A stretch of 64,000 nucleotides of DNA. Origin: Halopenitus sp041821145. Lineage in GTDB: Archaea > Halobacteriota > Halobacteria > Halobacteriales > Haloferacaceae. This document shows, piece by piece, positions 8,324-16,759 of the stretch. The position numbers were made by a program, and so were the translations under genes. The stretch is taken from NCBI RefSeq assembly GCF_041821145.1, contig NZ_JBGUBC010000013.1, positions 1 to 64,000 of the forward strand, written 5' to 3'. Every line of letters begins with the position of its first letter. Position 1 is the stretch's first letter. The notes beneath the pieces were generated by a model. The model did not search any database. It worked only from the letters and a program-made list of their open reading frames with translations, and had not been told where the DNA came from.

Positions 8324-8764
8324 TCACGGGCGGCGCAGGAAGATACTCGTCGCCCGCCATTCGATGACCTCCTCGTCGTTCTGATTGTGTGCAGTCAGCT
8401 CCCCTGTGACGTATCCGCGATCGTCGCGCGTCGTCGACTTCGTTGCCTCCAGGATTCGGTGTTCGGCCCGAATCCTATCCTCTGCCCGGACCGGCGTTCG
8501 CCACCGAAGCTCATCGAGCCCGAAGGCACCGACGCTTGCGGTCCCCGCGAGGAAGCCGTCGACCAGTAGCCGCATACAAACGCTGGCGGTGTACCAACCG
8601 CTGGCGATGAGCCCCTCGTGGATCGTCTCACGAGCCACGTCCTCATCGACGTGGATCGGCTGTGGATCGTATCGTTCGGCGAACTCGATCATCTCCGATT
8701 TCGGAACCGTGTAACTCCCGAGATCCTGGATCGAATCGACCTCGATGTCCTCGTAATAACGCAT
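8324..8764 (-). CDS. MaoC-like hotdog-fold dehydratase
   Basis: 146 residues. The hydratase-2 motif is present as FAERYDPQPIHVDED (about residues 29-43), with the catalytic Asp and His in the usual spacing. The later hotdog strands (LRWRTPVRAEDRI, then GYVTGELTAHNQ) match MaoC proteins that hydrate enoyl-CoA, although many family members are thioesterase-like or of unknown substrate. It is a stand-alone gene convergent with the DUF420 gene and divergent from the NAD-kinase-like gene. Confidence 0.85.
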   Translation of the reverse strand: MRYYEDIEVDSIQDLGSYTVPKSEMIEFAERYDPQPIHVDEDVARETIHEGLIASGWYTASVCMRLLVDGFLAGTASVGAFGLDELRWRTPVRAEDRIRAEHRILEATKSTTRDDRGYVTGELTAHNQNDEEVIEWRATSIFLRRP

Positions 8765-8880
8765 TCTCGTTCATCCACCCATCGTCGCGAGGGATAAAGA
8801 CGATCGTGTTCCATGACGGCACCAACGAGGAGAAGCCGTCGTGTCGGGAGGTTTTTCCGCCAGCCCGATCCAGAACGCCT

Positions 8881-9693
8881 ATGGGAGGCTCGCGAACGCG
8901 TGTGGCGATCGTCGGCGAGGAGAGCGCGCTTGAGGCGACTGCCCTCGAAACGGCCGTCTCCGAAGCCGGCGCGACGACGTGTCAAGAGCCTGTTCGTGTG
9001 GATGTCGTGCTTGCAGTCGGGGAACGGGGACTCCTGATGGCCGCTCGCGAGTCCCTGGAGGCACCGATCATCGCCGTCGACGCCGGGTGGGCAGGGGATT
9101 CGGACGTCCCCGATGGTCACGACGAGTCTCGAGTGACCGGGTTCCCCGACGGGGGCTTGCGGTATGCGATCGATGTCGGGCGCGTCCCCGACGTGCTCGA
9201 CCGGTTCGATGGGGACGGATCACCGATCGAGACCGTCGATCATCCCCTCTTGGCTGTGTCGGTCGGGGGAGTGGAGGTCGCAACGGCCCTCTTCGACGTG
9301 ACGCTTGTGACGAGCGAGCCGGCACGGATCTCCGAATACGCCGTCGAAAGCGGTGCGGAGTATCGTCAGTCGTTTCGTGCGGACGCCGTCACGGTGGCGA
9401 CGCCGATCGGCACGACCGGCTACGCGCGATGTGCAGGTGCGCCGGTGTTGTCCCCGGGTACCGGGCTGGTCGTCGTTCCGGTCGCGCCCTTCTCGACGCG
9501 GACTGACACCTGGGTCGTCAACGACTCGGCGACGATTTCGGTCGAACGCGAGGAGGAGCCCGTTTCGCTCGTGATCGACGACGAAGTCTGCCGGACGGTG
9601 GGAACTGATGATCCGGTTTCGGTCTCCGTGGACGGTCGCCTTCGGATCGTCTCATCGGATCTCGAGAGGGGCTCTGCAGACCCGTCGTCGTGA
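8881..9693 (+). CDS. NAD kinase-like protein with lost catalytic motifs
   Basis: 270 residues. The overall layout follows the ATP-NAD kinase fold. An N-terminal Rossmann-like part leads to VDVVLAVGERGLLMAAR, where active kinases have GGDGT; here the Gly-Asp pair is replaced by Glu-Arg. The NE motif (ALNE in active enzymes) is ALFD. The downstream substrate loop is preserved as ATPIGTTGYARCAG, and VAPFSTRTDTWVV matches the later conserved region. Loss of both the catalytic Asp and the NE pair suggests a pseudoenzyme that may still bind a dinucleotide. The start at 8881 gives the family-like N-terminus; an upstream extension overlapping the MaoC start is unlikely. Confidence 0.75.
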   Translation: MGGSRTRVAIVGEESALEATALETAVSEAGATTCQEPVRVDVVLAVGERGLLMAARESLEAPIIAVDAGWAGDSDVPDGHDESRVTGFPDGGLRYAIDVGRVPDVLDRFDGDGSPIETVDHPLLAVSVGGVEVATALFDVTLVTSEPARISEYAVESGAEYRQSFRADAVTVATPIGTTGYARCAGAPVLSPGTGLVVVPVAPFSTRTDTWVVNDSATISVEREEEPVSLVIDDEVCRTVGTDDPVSVSVDGRLRIVSSDLERGSADPSS

Positions 9694-9760
9694 GACGGAC
9701 GGTCGCACATTTCGGGCGGGATTGGAAAAACTCTAAAGAGTCGTAGTCCCAGGTACCAGT

Positions 9761-10201
9761 ATGGACCCATTGCAGTTCCTCGTCCCGCTCGGCTGGCTCG
9801 AGATCGTCGGGCCGGCGCTTCCGTTCGCCATCCTCACGCTGGCCGTGGTGAACATCGCGACGCGCCATCGAGCGCACGCGAAACACGTCGAGCAGGCAGC
9901 CGATTCCGATAGCGTCGAGCAGTATTTCCCCCACGTCTTCAGCACCGTCGGACTGGTGCTCGTCAGCTTCCTGTTCACGCTGGTCCAGCCCACGGGCGGC
10001 GCGATCATCTCCGTGATCGCGGTCACGATCCTGGTTGCGGACCTCTTCGAGTTCGAGGCGCGCAACGTGGAGGCGCGCAACGAGATGGACATCGAAAAGC
10101 CAAAGAGTGCGATCGCGGCCTCCTCGCTCGTGGTGATCTACGCGCTTTATTACGTGCTCGTCACGATCGAGGCGACGTTCTGGTCGGGGCTTTTCGCGTG
10201 A
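9761..10201 (+). CDS. Haloarchaeal four-helix membrane protein (DUF7313-like)
   Basis: 146 residues. Hydrophobic segments lie at about 10-30, 55-75, 78-95 and 115-140, with a charged loop HRAHAKHVEQAAD after the first helix. No enzymatic motif is seen. It resembles the small membrane proteins found beside the haloarchaeal cytochrome bc cluster (I recall these as DUF7313-DUF7319), whose minus-strand genes start 670 bases further on. The function is unknown; a role in assembling the respiratory complex is inference from position only. Confidence 0.65.
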   Translation: MDPLQFLVPLGWLEIVGPALPFAILTLAVVNIATRHRAHAKHVEQAADSDSVEQYFPHVFSTVGLVLVSFLFTLVQPTGGAIISVIAVTILVADLFEFEARNVEARNEMDIEKPKSAIAASSLVVIYALYYVLVTIEATFWSGLFA

Positions 10202-10260
10202 CATCCCCCCCGACGTGACCGCCGGGGCTTCCCGTACCGCAGGTTGGGATAGTTGCTGGT

Positions 10261-10680
10261 CTACGATACGACCTGTTCTCCCGTGCGGAACGTCCCGATC
10301 TCGCGGCCGAACAGGTGTACCGAGGGCTGTGCCACACAGCCGTTACTTCTATCCTCGCCGTGGGGACTCGGAGTTATCTTCTGACGTATATTCTCTGTCC
10401 CGTTGCAATCCGGCAGTCCCGACCAACTCGCACGACGAGCAGACGGACAATCCACGCTCACCCCGGTTCGATTTCGTGTCATCACCGCACCGTGAACACG
10501 TCTTCGACGTGTCCCACTCGTTCTCTTTCAGTACCTCGACACCGCGTTCTTCGCCTTTGGAGTCGAGATACTGGTAGATGCGGTCGAACGTCCACGAGTG
10601 CAACTTCTTGTTCCCCGTTTTGCTTAATGTCTCTGAGTTCTGGTGTACGAACGAGACGCGTCGCGTCTCGTCAACGCCGT
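10261..10680 (-). pseudogene. C-terminal remnant of an IS1341-type TnpB
   Basis: Two minus-strand frames carry consecutive pieces of a TnpB C-terminus. The first has KLHSWTFDRIYQYLDSKGEE and the zinc-ribbon pair TSKTCSRCGD...VCSSCELV. The reading then shifts, around 10420, to DCNGTENIRQKITPSPHGED...NGCVAQPSVHLF and a stop at 10261, the usual end of haloarchaeal TnpB. The RuvC-like N-terminal two thirds are missing or unrecognisable, and no TnpA is present. It is therefore a dead insertion fragment occupying the 670-base gap 10202-10871. I could not see a clear right-end hairpin or an omega-RNA-like segment beyond the stop. Confidence 0.82.
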
Positions 10681-10871
10681 AAACGGCGGGATTCTCTCCT
10701 CGAAAGAAGATAGCCACGCGAAGCGGACAAGCGACTCCGCGAAGAACGAATGAATTCGGAACGAACGGGGAACTATTCGTTTCCAAGCGCGAATGCCGGA
10801 ACGGTCCTCAACCGTTTGCGGATGAGGACGTCCGGCGTGCGTTGACGGGAACGTGGACGTGGACGATCGAG

Positions 10872-11144
10872 TTAACTCGACGTCTCCTCGACCATGTTCC
10901 GGCGAATCTCGCGGAAGATCGGGATCAGGATCCAGTAGGTGACCGGACCGAGGATCATCAACCATAAGAACGCGTCGCTGGCGAAGATCCCCACCGTCTG
11001 ATAGATATTGCTCGGTTCAGGTGCCTCGACGGTCAGCTGCTGGATGGCGTAGTATTCCGGCGTGCGATACCACCCGGCGAAGACGAACCACCCGAAGGCC
11101 CCGACCATCGACAGGACCAGACCTTTCATGAACTCGTCGGCCAT
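10872..11144 (-). CDS. Small membrane protein of the cytochrome bc cluster (DUF7314-like)
   Basis: 90 residues with two membrane helices (about 10-27 and 57-75) and a basic, cytoplasmic-looking end (FREIRRNMVEETSS). The ATG at 11144 gives MADEFMKGLVLSMVGAFGW. It is the last gene of a minus-strand run starting with the halocyanin gene; four bases separate it from the preceding ORF, so they are probably co-transcribed. It probably serves as an accessory subunit of the cytochrome b complex, by position only. Confidence 0.7.
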   Translation of the reverse strand: MADEFMKGLVLSMVGAFGWFVFAGWYRTPEYYAIQQLTVEAPEPSNIYQTVGIFASDAFLWLMILGPVTYWILIPIFREIRRNMVEETSS

Positions 11145-11148
11145 CGAT

Positions 11149-11619
11149 CTATCCTTCGTCGGAGCCCTCTTGAGGCTTTCCCATTCCCTGGGCCCGAAAC
11201 CGGGTTCCGAGTATATACACCGCCGACCCGAACACGATCGACGACACGCCGGCAAGCGCGAGCCCGGCGGTGAGAAGATCGGCGGACAGCGAGAACCCAC
11301 CCACGCTGAGGAGAGTGGCGATCGCCGTCCGCAGGAGGCTCACCTGCAACGTCGCGGCATCGATCAACATGAAGCCGAAGACGAAGGTCACGACTGCGAT
11401 GAGCGTCGAAAAGACCGTGATCGTCTTGTAGAGTCGAAGGGGGACGACGATCTCCCTGCCGCCGGGCCCCACGTTGGGACCGGTGGGTTCGGGATCTCGA
11501 GTACTGCTGTCGCGTTCGGATTTCGGGAGTGGATCCCCCGTCGCGTCCGCCTTCTGTGAGACACCGGGCTCGTCGTCGAGAGCACGAGGATCGGAGGCGG
11601 ACGAATCGTTAGAATCCAT
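11149..11619 (-). CDS. Membrane protein of the cytochrome bc cluster (DUF7315-like)
   Basis: 156 residues from the ATG at 11619. A GTG at 11655, overlapping the petD-like stop as GTGA, would add 12. The first half is a disordered acidic/Ser-rich tail (SDPRALDDEPG...DSSTRDPEPTG). Three hydrophobic helices follow (about 60-80, 90-110 and 120-140) with a short basic end. No cofactor-binding residues are evident. It sits between the petD-like gene and the 90-residue protein in the same operon. The function is unknown. Confidence 0.68.
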   Translation of the reverse strand: MDSNDSSASDPRALDDEPGVSQKADATGDPLPKSERDSSTRDPEPTGPNVGPGGREIVVPLRLYKTITVFSTLIAVVTFVFGFMLIDAATLQVSLLRTAIATLLSVGGFSLSADLLTAGLALAGVSSIVFGSAVYILGTRFRAQGMGKPQEGSDEG

Positions 11620-11651
11620 GCAGTGGGATCGAGGCTCTGAGGGGGCGGCGG

Positions 11652-12467
11652 TCACTTCGGCGGGCGGAGCCGGTAGTACCGCTTGTTGAGGTCGTACATG
11701 TACCCCTCGCGCATGGTCTTCAGGACGGCGTAGGTTATCACGCCGGCGAGAGCCGGCCCCACGAAGCTGAGCGTGAACAGGAGTTCCAGCTCGATGGGGA
11801 AGAAGTTCTGGATGGCGAGCGCGGCGAGCGTGACCGACAGAACAGCGCCGGTGACGCCCACGGCCGACCAGAACGGCTGTTCGACGGGACGACGAGCGTT
11901 CCCCTTGTTGAGGAAGGGAACGAGCGCGACGGCGCCAATGATGATCCCGTGGGCGATGATCCCGAAGAACTCGTGGGACACCACTTTGCGACCGCCAAGG
12001 ACCGCCAGCTCGGGATTGATCGGGTTGAGCTTCAACAGCCCGAACGACCAGTAGAGGTACCAGTCGGGCAGAATGATCGACGGCGTCGAACTCGGATTGG
12101 CGGGCTCCCCGAAGTGGGCCGGCATGGTCGCGGCAACCAAGATCATGATTCCGACGAAGAAACTCGTGATCGCCAGGTTGCGGATCGTCTCGTGTGGCCA
12201 GGTGGGAAAGCCCAACACGTCACGTTCGACGTAGGTGGATTCCTGTCTGAGGTCTTGATCTTCACGGCGCGATCGCTCGAAGTACTCGTAGGTGAGCCGC
12301 GAGAGGCCCTGACTTCGTTCCTTTCGTTCGCTCCAGGTCGGCGTTTCGTCGTCCGGCGGAACGGTCGCCGGCGGCCCGCCGTCGGTACGCGGCTCTCCGT
12401 CGCTGCCGCCGTCGGCCATCGCCGGTCCGTGGTCGTCGTGATCGGTCGGTGGCGTATTTCTCGTCAT
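11652..12467 (-). CDS. petD: Cytochrome b C-terminal half (subunit-IV/PetD type)
   Basis: 271 residues. A long acidic N-terminal extension (about 85 residues) precedes a membrane part with several helices. The quinol-site motif appears as PDWYLYW, corresponding to PEWY in cytochrome b6f subunit IV, followed by LLKLNP. It carries the Qo-side helices of cytochrome b and binds no heme itself. It starts four bases after the petB-like stop. The split into two proteins follows the b6f pattern, not the fused mitochondrial one. PDWY in place of PEWY is often linked to low-potential quinones such as menaquinone. Confidence 0.88.
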   Translation of the reverse strand: MTRNTPPTDHDDHGPAMADGGSDGEPRTDGGPPATVPPDDETPTWSERKERSQGLSRLTYEYFERSRREDQDLRQESTYVERDVLGFPTWPHETIRNLAITSFFVGIMILVAATMPAHFGEPANPSSTPSIILPDWYLYWSFGLLKLNPINPELAVLGGRKVVSHEFFGIIAHGIIIGAVALVPFLNKGNARRPVEQPFWSAVGVTGAVLSVTLAALAIQNFFPIELELLFTLSFVGPALAGVITYAVLKTMREGYMYDLNKRYYRLRPPK

Positions 12468-12471
12468 TGTA

Positions 12472-13281
12472 TCAGTGCGGCTCCGCGATCCCCTGCACCC
12501 AGACGATGCCGACGTGAAGCGCGATGAGCGCGGTCACGATGAACGGCAACAAGAATACGTGCAGGATGTACATTCGTACAAGCGTTGCCTGTCCGAGCGT
12601 GAACCCCCCGAACAGTAGCTGTGCGGCCCACTCGCCGACGATCGGGGTCGCAAGCGCCATCTCGACGCCGATCTGCCCCGCCCAGAAGGATAGCTGCTTC
12701 CAGGGGAGCAGGTAGCCGGTGTAGCCGAAAAGCAGGGTCAACATGATGAGGACGACCCCGAGAACCCAGTTGACCTCGCGCGGCTCCTTGTAGGCGCCGG
12801 TGAAATACACCCGGAGCATGTGGAGGAAGACCGCAGCGACCATGAACTGGGCCGACCAGCGGTGGATGGACCGCAGCATCAGCCCGAACTGTAGATCCTT
12901 CATGATCGCCTCGATCGACAGCCATGCCGCGGTCGGATCGCCGGTCGCCACCGCGCCTGCCGTCGACGGCGAGTAATAAAAGCCTAACAGCGCGCCGGAG
13001 ACCGCCGCGACGAGATAGGCGATGATGGAGAGGGACCCGAGCGAGTAAAGCGGGTACCAGTACCAGAACTTGTTGTCCAGATCGTACTGTTCAGTGTGAC
13101 TCTTGGGCATCTGGAGGTTGACGCGGTAATAAAGCGTCTCGAGCAGCTCCAGGTAATCAACGATCCGGAGCCGTCTGTCCATCCAGATCAGCGTGGTCAG
13201 GAACGTCGACTCGAGGACCGTGAGATCCTTGCGTTCGAGCCAGGCGTCGTGGTCGAATTCGTCCTTTTTTTCGAGGCTCAT
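12472..13281 (-). CDS. petB: Cytochrome b N-terminal half (b6/PetB type)
   Basis: 269 residues, with four heme-bearing helices after a charged N-terminal 70 residues. The heme ligands are readable: SIHRWSAQFMVAAVFLHML has two His 14 apart, and LHVFLLPFIVTALIALHVG has two His 15 apart. The 15-residue spacing in the fourth helix is the b6f-type spacing (14 in mitochondrial cytochrome b). The protein passes electrons from quinol across the membrane through two b hemes. The operon order is halocyanin, DUF7318-like, petB, petD and two small membrane proteins. Confidence 0.9.
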   Translation of the reverse strand: MSLEKKDEFDHDAWLERKDLTVLESTFLTTLIWMDRRLRIVDYLELLETLYYRVNLQMPKSHTEQYDLDNKFWYWYPLYSLGSLSIIAYLVAAVSGALLGFYYSPSTAGAVATGDPTAAWLSIEAIMKDLQFGLMLRSIHRWSAQFMVAAVFLHMLRVYFTGAYKEPREVNWVLGVVLIMLTLLFGYTGYLLPWKQLSFWAGQIGVEMALATPIVGEWAAQLLFGGFTLGQATLVRMYILHVFLLPFIVTALIALHVGIVWVQGIAEPH

Positions 13282-13293
13282 TGGTCGTTTTCG

Positions 13294-13686
13294 TTACCGC
13301 TTGTAGTAGGGGTAGACTGCGCGTTTGATCGTCTCCCATGCGTCCTCGGGGTCGGCGAACGACTCGCCTTCGACGTCCTCCTCGCGGACGTAGAGGTCCT
13401 CCCACTTGCGCCGACGCTTCTTGACGACCATCACGTCGGGAAGGAACTCCTTTCGGTACAGCGCGAGGACGAACGCGAGGTCGATGAAGACCAACGCGAG
13501 CAGTCCGCCGAGGAACATGTTGCCGAACTCCGTGGTCGCCCAGCCGAACATGAGTCCGTAGACGAACAGGAACACGAAGACGACTTCGATGATCGTCAAC
13601 AGGACGATCGCGATCGCGGCGGGCGTGCTCTCGCGTGCCGGTTCATATCGGTGGATGTCGCCGTAGGAGGACTCACTTGAGCTCAT
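13294..13686 (-). CDS. Two-helix membrane protein of the cytochrome bc cluster (DUF7318-like)
   Basis: 130 residues. Membrane helices lie at about 20-45 (AIAIVLLTIIEVVFVFLFV) and 57-78. The C-terminal half is soluble and strongly charged, with KKRRRKWEDLY and a terminal KRAVYPYYKR. The start overlaps the halocyanin stop by four bases (ATGA), so the two are translationally coupled. The basic soluble tail could contact the cytochrome b stromal side, but no function is known. Confidence 0.75.
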   Translation of the reverse strand: MSSSESSYGDIHRYEPARESTPAAIAIVLLTIIEVVFVFLFVYGLMFGWATTEFGNMFLGGLLALVFIDLAFVLALYRKEFLPDVMVVKKRRRKWEDLYVREEDVEGESFADPEDAWETIKRAVYPYYKR

Positions 13687-14354
13687 CGGCTACCACCATG
13701 TCCCGTGTGTGCGGATTCGCCGTATTTGAGCACGTAAAAGGTGAATCCGAGCGTCAACGTGATCGCGACGCCCGAGACGAGCCCGACCCAGTGGGCGTGA
13801 AGCGGAACGCCGAGATCGTGAACGCTCTCGGGCCAGCCGGTGTCGGGACTGCCACCGCCACCGGCCTCCTCGGTTTCGATGTCTTCACCAACGGCGAGAC
13901 CGCCGTGCATGCCGACCTGCGCGTGGGGAGCACACCGGTAGTGGGTAATCCCAACGTCGTCCTCGGAGGTCTCGTATTCGAAGGTAAACCCCTCCTCGGC
14001 GGTGATTTCACTTTGCCACTCGGCGGGGCCCTCAACGCTCTCGGTGTTGTGGGCACCGCCGTCGCCCGTCCATTCCCAGGTCACAGTCGCCCCCGGATCG
14101 ACCCATGTCTTCGTCGGATCAAAGGACAACCCCTGTTCGCCGGCCCCCACCGAGATCGTTACTTCGTCTTGTCCCCGAGCGTCCTGGTACGTTCCGAGAT
14201 TGGCGTCCTCGACGCTGGAGGGCCACACGGGACGTACTTCGCCGCCCCCGCCCTCGCCGTCCTCCTGGGCGGCGGCCGAGCCAGTCGCCGCGGTCGTCGC
14301 GGCGACCGCGGCCGTCGAGCCGCCGGCCGTACGCATAAACTCCCGCCGTTTCAT
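13683..14354 (-). CDS. Membrane-anchored halocyanin (blue copper protein)
   Basis: 223 residues. The N-terminal Tat signal MKRREFMRTAGG is followed by an Ala-rich hydrophobic segment, so it is exported folded. The plastocyanin-like domain (about 45-165) has the copper ligands: His in GGAHNTE, then Cys, His and Met in YRCAPHAQVGM. A Gly/Ser linker and a C-terminal helix (HWVGLVSGVAITLTLGFTFYV) anchor it outside the membrane. It sits first in the cytochrome b operon, where other organisms place a Rieske protein, so it is a good candidate electron acceptor from the complex. The copper domain is nearly identical to the halocyanin at 57418-58047. Confidence 0.9.
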   Translation of the reverse strand: MKRREFMRTAGGSTAAVAATTAATGSAAAQEDGEGGGGEVRPVWPSSVEDANLGTYQDARGQDEVTISVGAGEQGLSFDPTKTWVDPGATVTWEWTGDGGAHNTESVEGPAEWQSEITAEEGFTFEYETSEDDVGITHYRCAPHAQVGMHGGLAVGEDIETEEAGGGGSPDTGWPESVHDLGVPLHAHWVGLVSGVAITLTLGFTFYVLKYGESAHTGHGGSR

Positions 14355-14449
14355 ACGAATCGAACTGGGAACGGCGCGCGCTTAAACCCACCGACTATGG
14401 TCGATCGGCGGGACCGATCGCCCCCTCTCGACATTGTGAGGTAGAACGG

Positions 14450-15301
14450 TCACTGCGGCCGATCATCCCGATCGTCCACCCGTTCCGATCGGTCGTCACT
14501 CGAGGATTTCGATGGGTCGTCCTCGGGTTCGATCTCCGGAAGATCCGGACGTCGTTTCGCCTCCCGAAGCGCACGAAGTCGATTCCGGTATTCCTCCGAA
14601 CGAAACCGATCGGAGAGCCGGGCGTTCGCGACCGTCGAGAACAGAAAAAGCGCCCCGAAAAAGAAGACGATCCCCATCGCCGGAGCGACGAGCGTGTCGA
14701 GATCCGAGACCAACCACGCGCCAACGAGAAGGACGGCAGCGATCAACTGGACGCCGGCGACGATCTGCATCATCAGGTTGCCGAGTTCGCTCGATCCGCC
14801 GGAGACGTCCTCGGGATCCGGAAGCGACCAGTTCGTCGGGGGATCTGAAACCTCATAGGAGTCCATCGAACAGAGCGCGACGAGGGGCTCTACGTCACGG
14901 AGGATCGTTCCCCGCCCGCGGACGTCACCGTTCGCGTGAACGACGGCGTATCCCTCGTCGGAGTAGACGACGAGCCGATCGCCGTCGTCGTCCGTCACCC
15001 GGTCGAAGGTCCCGAAGATCTCGCGTCGGGCGATCCGAGTCTTGAGTTCGGCCTCCAGCCGATCGAGAAGGCGATCGCCGGTGATCCACGTGTCGGGATC
15101 GAAGGCGACGTCCCACTCGTCGGCGTTCATCCGTGCCATATCGGCCGGACCGAACTCATCGAAGTCGTACTTTTCCTCGACCTCCCGTCGGAGGGCCTCC
15201 AGGTCCGAGTCGTCCCGATCCCCGGATCCGGAAACACGATCGGACGGCTCGGCGGACGCCGAGGAACGACGGTCCTCGGACGTGCCGGCGGAATCGGTCA
15301 T
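14450..15301 (-). CDS. Membrane protein next to the cytochrome bc operon (DUF7319-like)
   Basis: 283 residues. A charged N-terminal third includes EALRREVEEKYDFDEFGPADMARMNADEW. A small beta-rich domain (DDGDRLVVYSDEGYAVVHANGDVRGRG) follows, then two membrane helices at about 185-235 and a highly charged tail ending in DDRPQ. No cofactor motif is seen. The DEFGPADMARMNADEW stretch is what I recall from haloarchaeal DUF7319. It is transcribed in the same direction as the cytochrome operon but 95 bases upstream, and is likely regulated separately. Confidence 0.65.
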   Translation of the reverse strand: MTDSAGTSEDRRSSASAEPSDRVSGSGDRDDSDLEALRREVEEKYDFDEFGPADMARMNADEWDVAFDPDTWITGDRLLDRLEAELKTRIARREIFGTFDRVTDDDGDRLVVYSDEGYAVVHANGDVRGRGTILRDVEPLVALCSMDSYEVSDPPTNWSLPDPEDVSGGSSELGNLMMQIVAGVQLIAAVLLVGAWLVSDLDTLVAPAMGIVFFFGALFLFSTVANARLSDRFRSEEYRNRLRALREAKRRPDLPEIEPEDDPSKSSSDDRSERVDDRDDRPQ

Positions 15302-15479
15302 TGGCCGGATGTAGGATCGCCGAGGGTGTTAGACTTTCGTCCCGTAGTCCTTCGGAGTCCGACCCGGATCGACGGGACGGACCGGGAGCGAAGCCACTCG
15401 AAGCGATCGCGTTTTCCCGGCCGATGGGAACGGCCCGCCCGATCGAGAGCCTTTAGCGCCGCGGGCCGAATTCCGACGC

Positions 15480-15959
15480 ATGCTCGAGTCCGGGTACGTG
15501 GCGGCCGCGGTCGCGATCTGCGTGACTGCAAGCCTGCCGTTTTTCCTCTATGGTGCCTGGGTGATGATCGATGCGGACGTCGTCACCTGGGATCTCCTCG
15601 TGTATCACCTCCGATTCGTCGTGACCGGACTCGTGTTGACCACGGTGCCGATGGTCACCTGGATGATCCCGCGACTGTTCGATCAGCTCACCGGCGCGGC
15701 CGTCATCCATGCGTTCTTCGGGATCCAGGCGTACGCCCTCTTGACGTTTTCTCTCACTGGAATCGTCCGGATCTACGGGGCAAAACGCAATGCGGATCTC
15801 TATCACGATCCTGACCAGGACGTCGATCTCGACGACCTCCACGAGAACATGAGCCACTGGCGCACTCGGCTTCGTGTGGGCGTTTTCGGCTACACGATCC
15901 TCTGGATCTGTGCGTGGCTCACTGGGCTCTACCGATTCGCGACCATCCACGTGCTTTAG
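15480..15959 (+). CDS. Four-helix membrane protein of unknown function
   Basis: 159 residues with hydrophobic segments at about 8-30, 40-62, 72-92 and 130-152. A conserved-looking cytoplasmic loop HDPDQDVDLDDLHENMSHWR sits between the last two. His residues near the helix ends (YHLRF, VIHAFF) could bind heme or metal, but this is speculation. It is divergent from the cytochrome bc cluster and convergent with nth. Comparable uncharacterised haloarchaeal proteins exist, but I do not recognise a named family. Confidence 0.65.
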   Translation: MLESGYVAAAVAICVTASLPFFLYGAWVMIDADVVTWDLLVYHLRFVVTGLVLTTVPMVTWMIPRLFDQLTGAAVIHAFFGIQAYALLTFSLTGIVRIYGAKRNADLYHDPDQDVDLDDLHENMSHWRTRLRVGVFGYTILWICAWLTGLYRFATIHVL

Positions 15960-16072
15960 CGGGCTGGTCGTCGACGTCTGGACACGTCATCGATATTTGG
16001 ATGGATCATCGACATCTGTCCGGGTTCTCGTTCTCGCCATCTGGTCCCTATCCGAACGGGACGGCGTTCCGA

Positions 16073-16759
16073 TCACGACCACGGGTCCCCGCTTGCGAGG
16101 TCGACCTCCGAATCGAGTTTCGAGGACGGACAGATGTCCTCCAGCACGCAGCCGTCACAGTCGGGATTGCGCGCGGTACATTGTGCCCGCCCGTGATCGA
16201 TGAACAGATGCGTGAACGCCTGCCAGCGGTCCCGAGGAACGATCTCCATCAGGTCCTCTTCGATCCGCTCCGGCGTCTGCTCCGTCGTGAGCCCGAGACG
16301 TCGCGAGATCCGCTGGACGTGTGTGTCGACGACGATCCCTTCGACCACGTCGTGGCCGTGTTGTAACACCACGTTTGCGGTCTTTCGGCCGACGCCAGCC
16401 AGATCCCTGAGCTCGGACATCGTATCGGGGACCTCACCGTCGTGGTTTTCGACGATGTCCTGTGCTGTCGACCGGATGTAGCTCGCCTTGTTGTTGTAGT
16501 AGGTGATAGAGGAGATGTCCTGGGCCAACTCCTCCTGGTCGGCGTTAGCGTAGTCGCTGGCCGTCTCGTACTTCTCGAAGAGATCCTCACAGACGTCGTT
16601 GACGCGCTCGTCGGTACACTGGGCCGAGAGGATCACGGCAATGAGCAACTCGAGGCGGTTCGAATAGCGCAACGAGATGCTGGAGTCCGGATACTCCTCG
16701 GCGAGTCGATCGAGCACCTCGGCGGCCTGTTCCTCTCTGGTCTCGAGCGGCGTTCCCAT
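16073..16759 (-). CDS. nth: Endonuclease III (base-excision repair glycosylase/lyase)
   Basis: 228 residues. It removes oxidised pyrimidines and cuts the abasic strand. The helix-hairpin-helix is LRDLAGVGRKTANVVLQ (catalytic Lys in GRKTA), followed by VEGIVVDTHVQRISRRLG with the catalytic Asp. The C-terminal 4Fe-4S ligands are CTARNPDCDGCVLEDIC (C-x6-C-x2-C-x5-C). An extra tail of about 15 residues follows the cluster. The length and all the key residues are intact. It stands alone, with its start next to the DUF2298 gene end. Confidence 0.94.
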   Translation of the reverse strand: MGTPLETREEQAAEVLDRLAEEYPDSSISLRYSNRLELLIAVILSAQCTDERVNDVCEDLFEKYETASDYANADQEELAQDISSITYYNNKASYIRSTAQDIVENHDGEVPDTMSELRDLAGVGRKTANVVLQHGHDVVEGIVVDTHVQRISRRLGLTTEQTPERIEEDLMEIVPRDRWQAFTHLFIDHGRAQCTARNPDCDGCVLEDICPSSKLDSEVDLASGDPWS

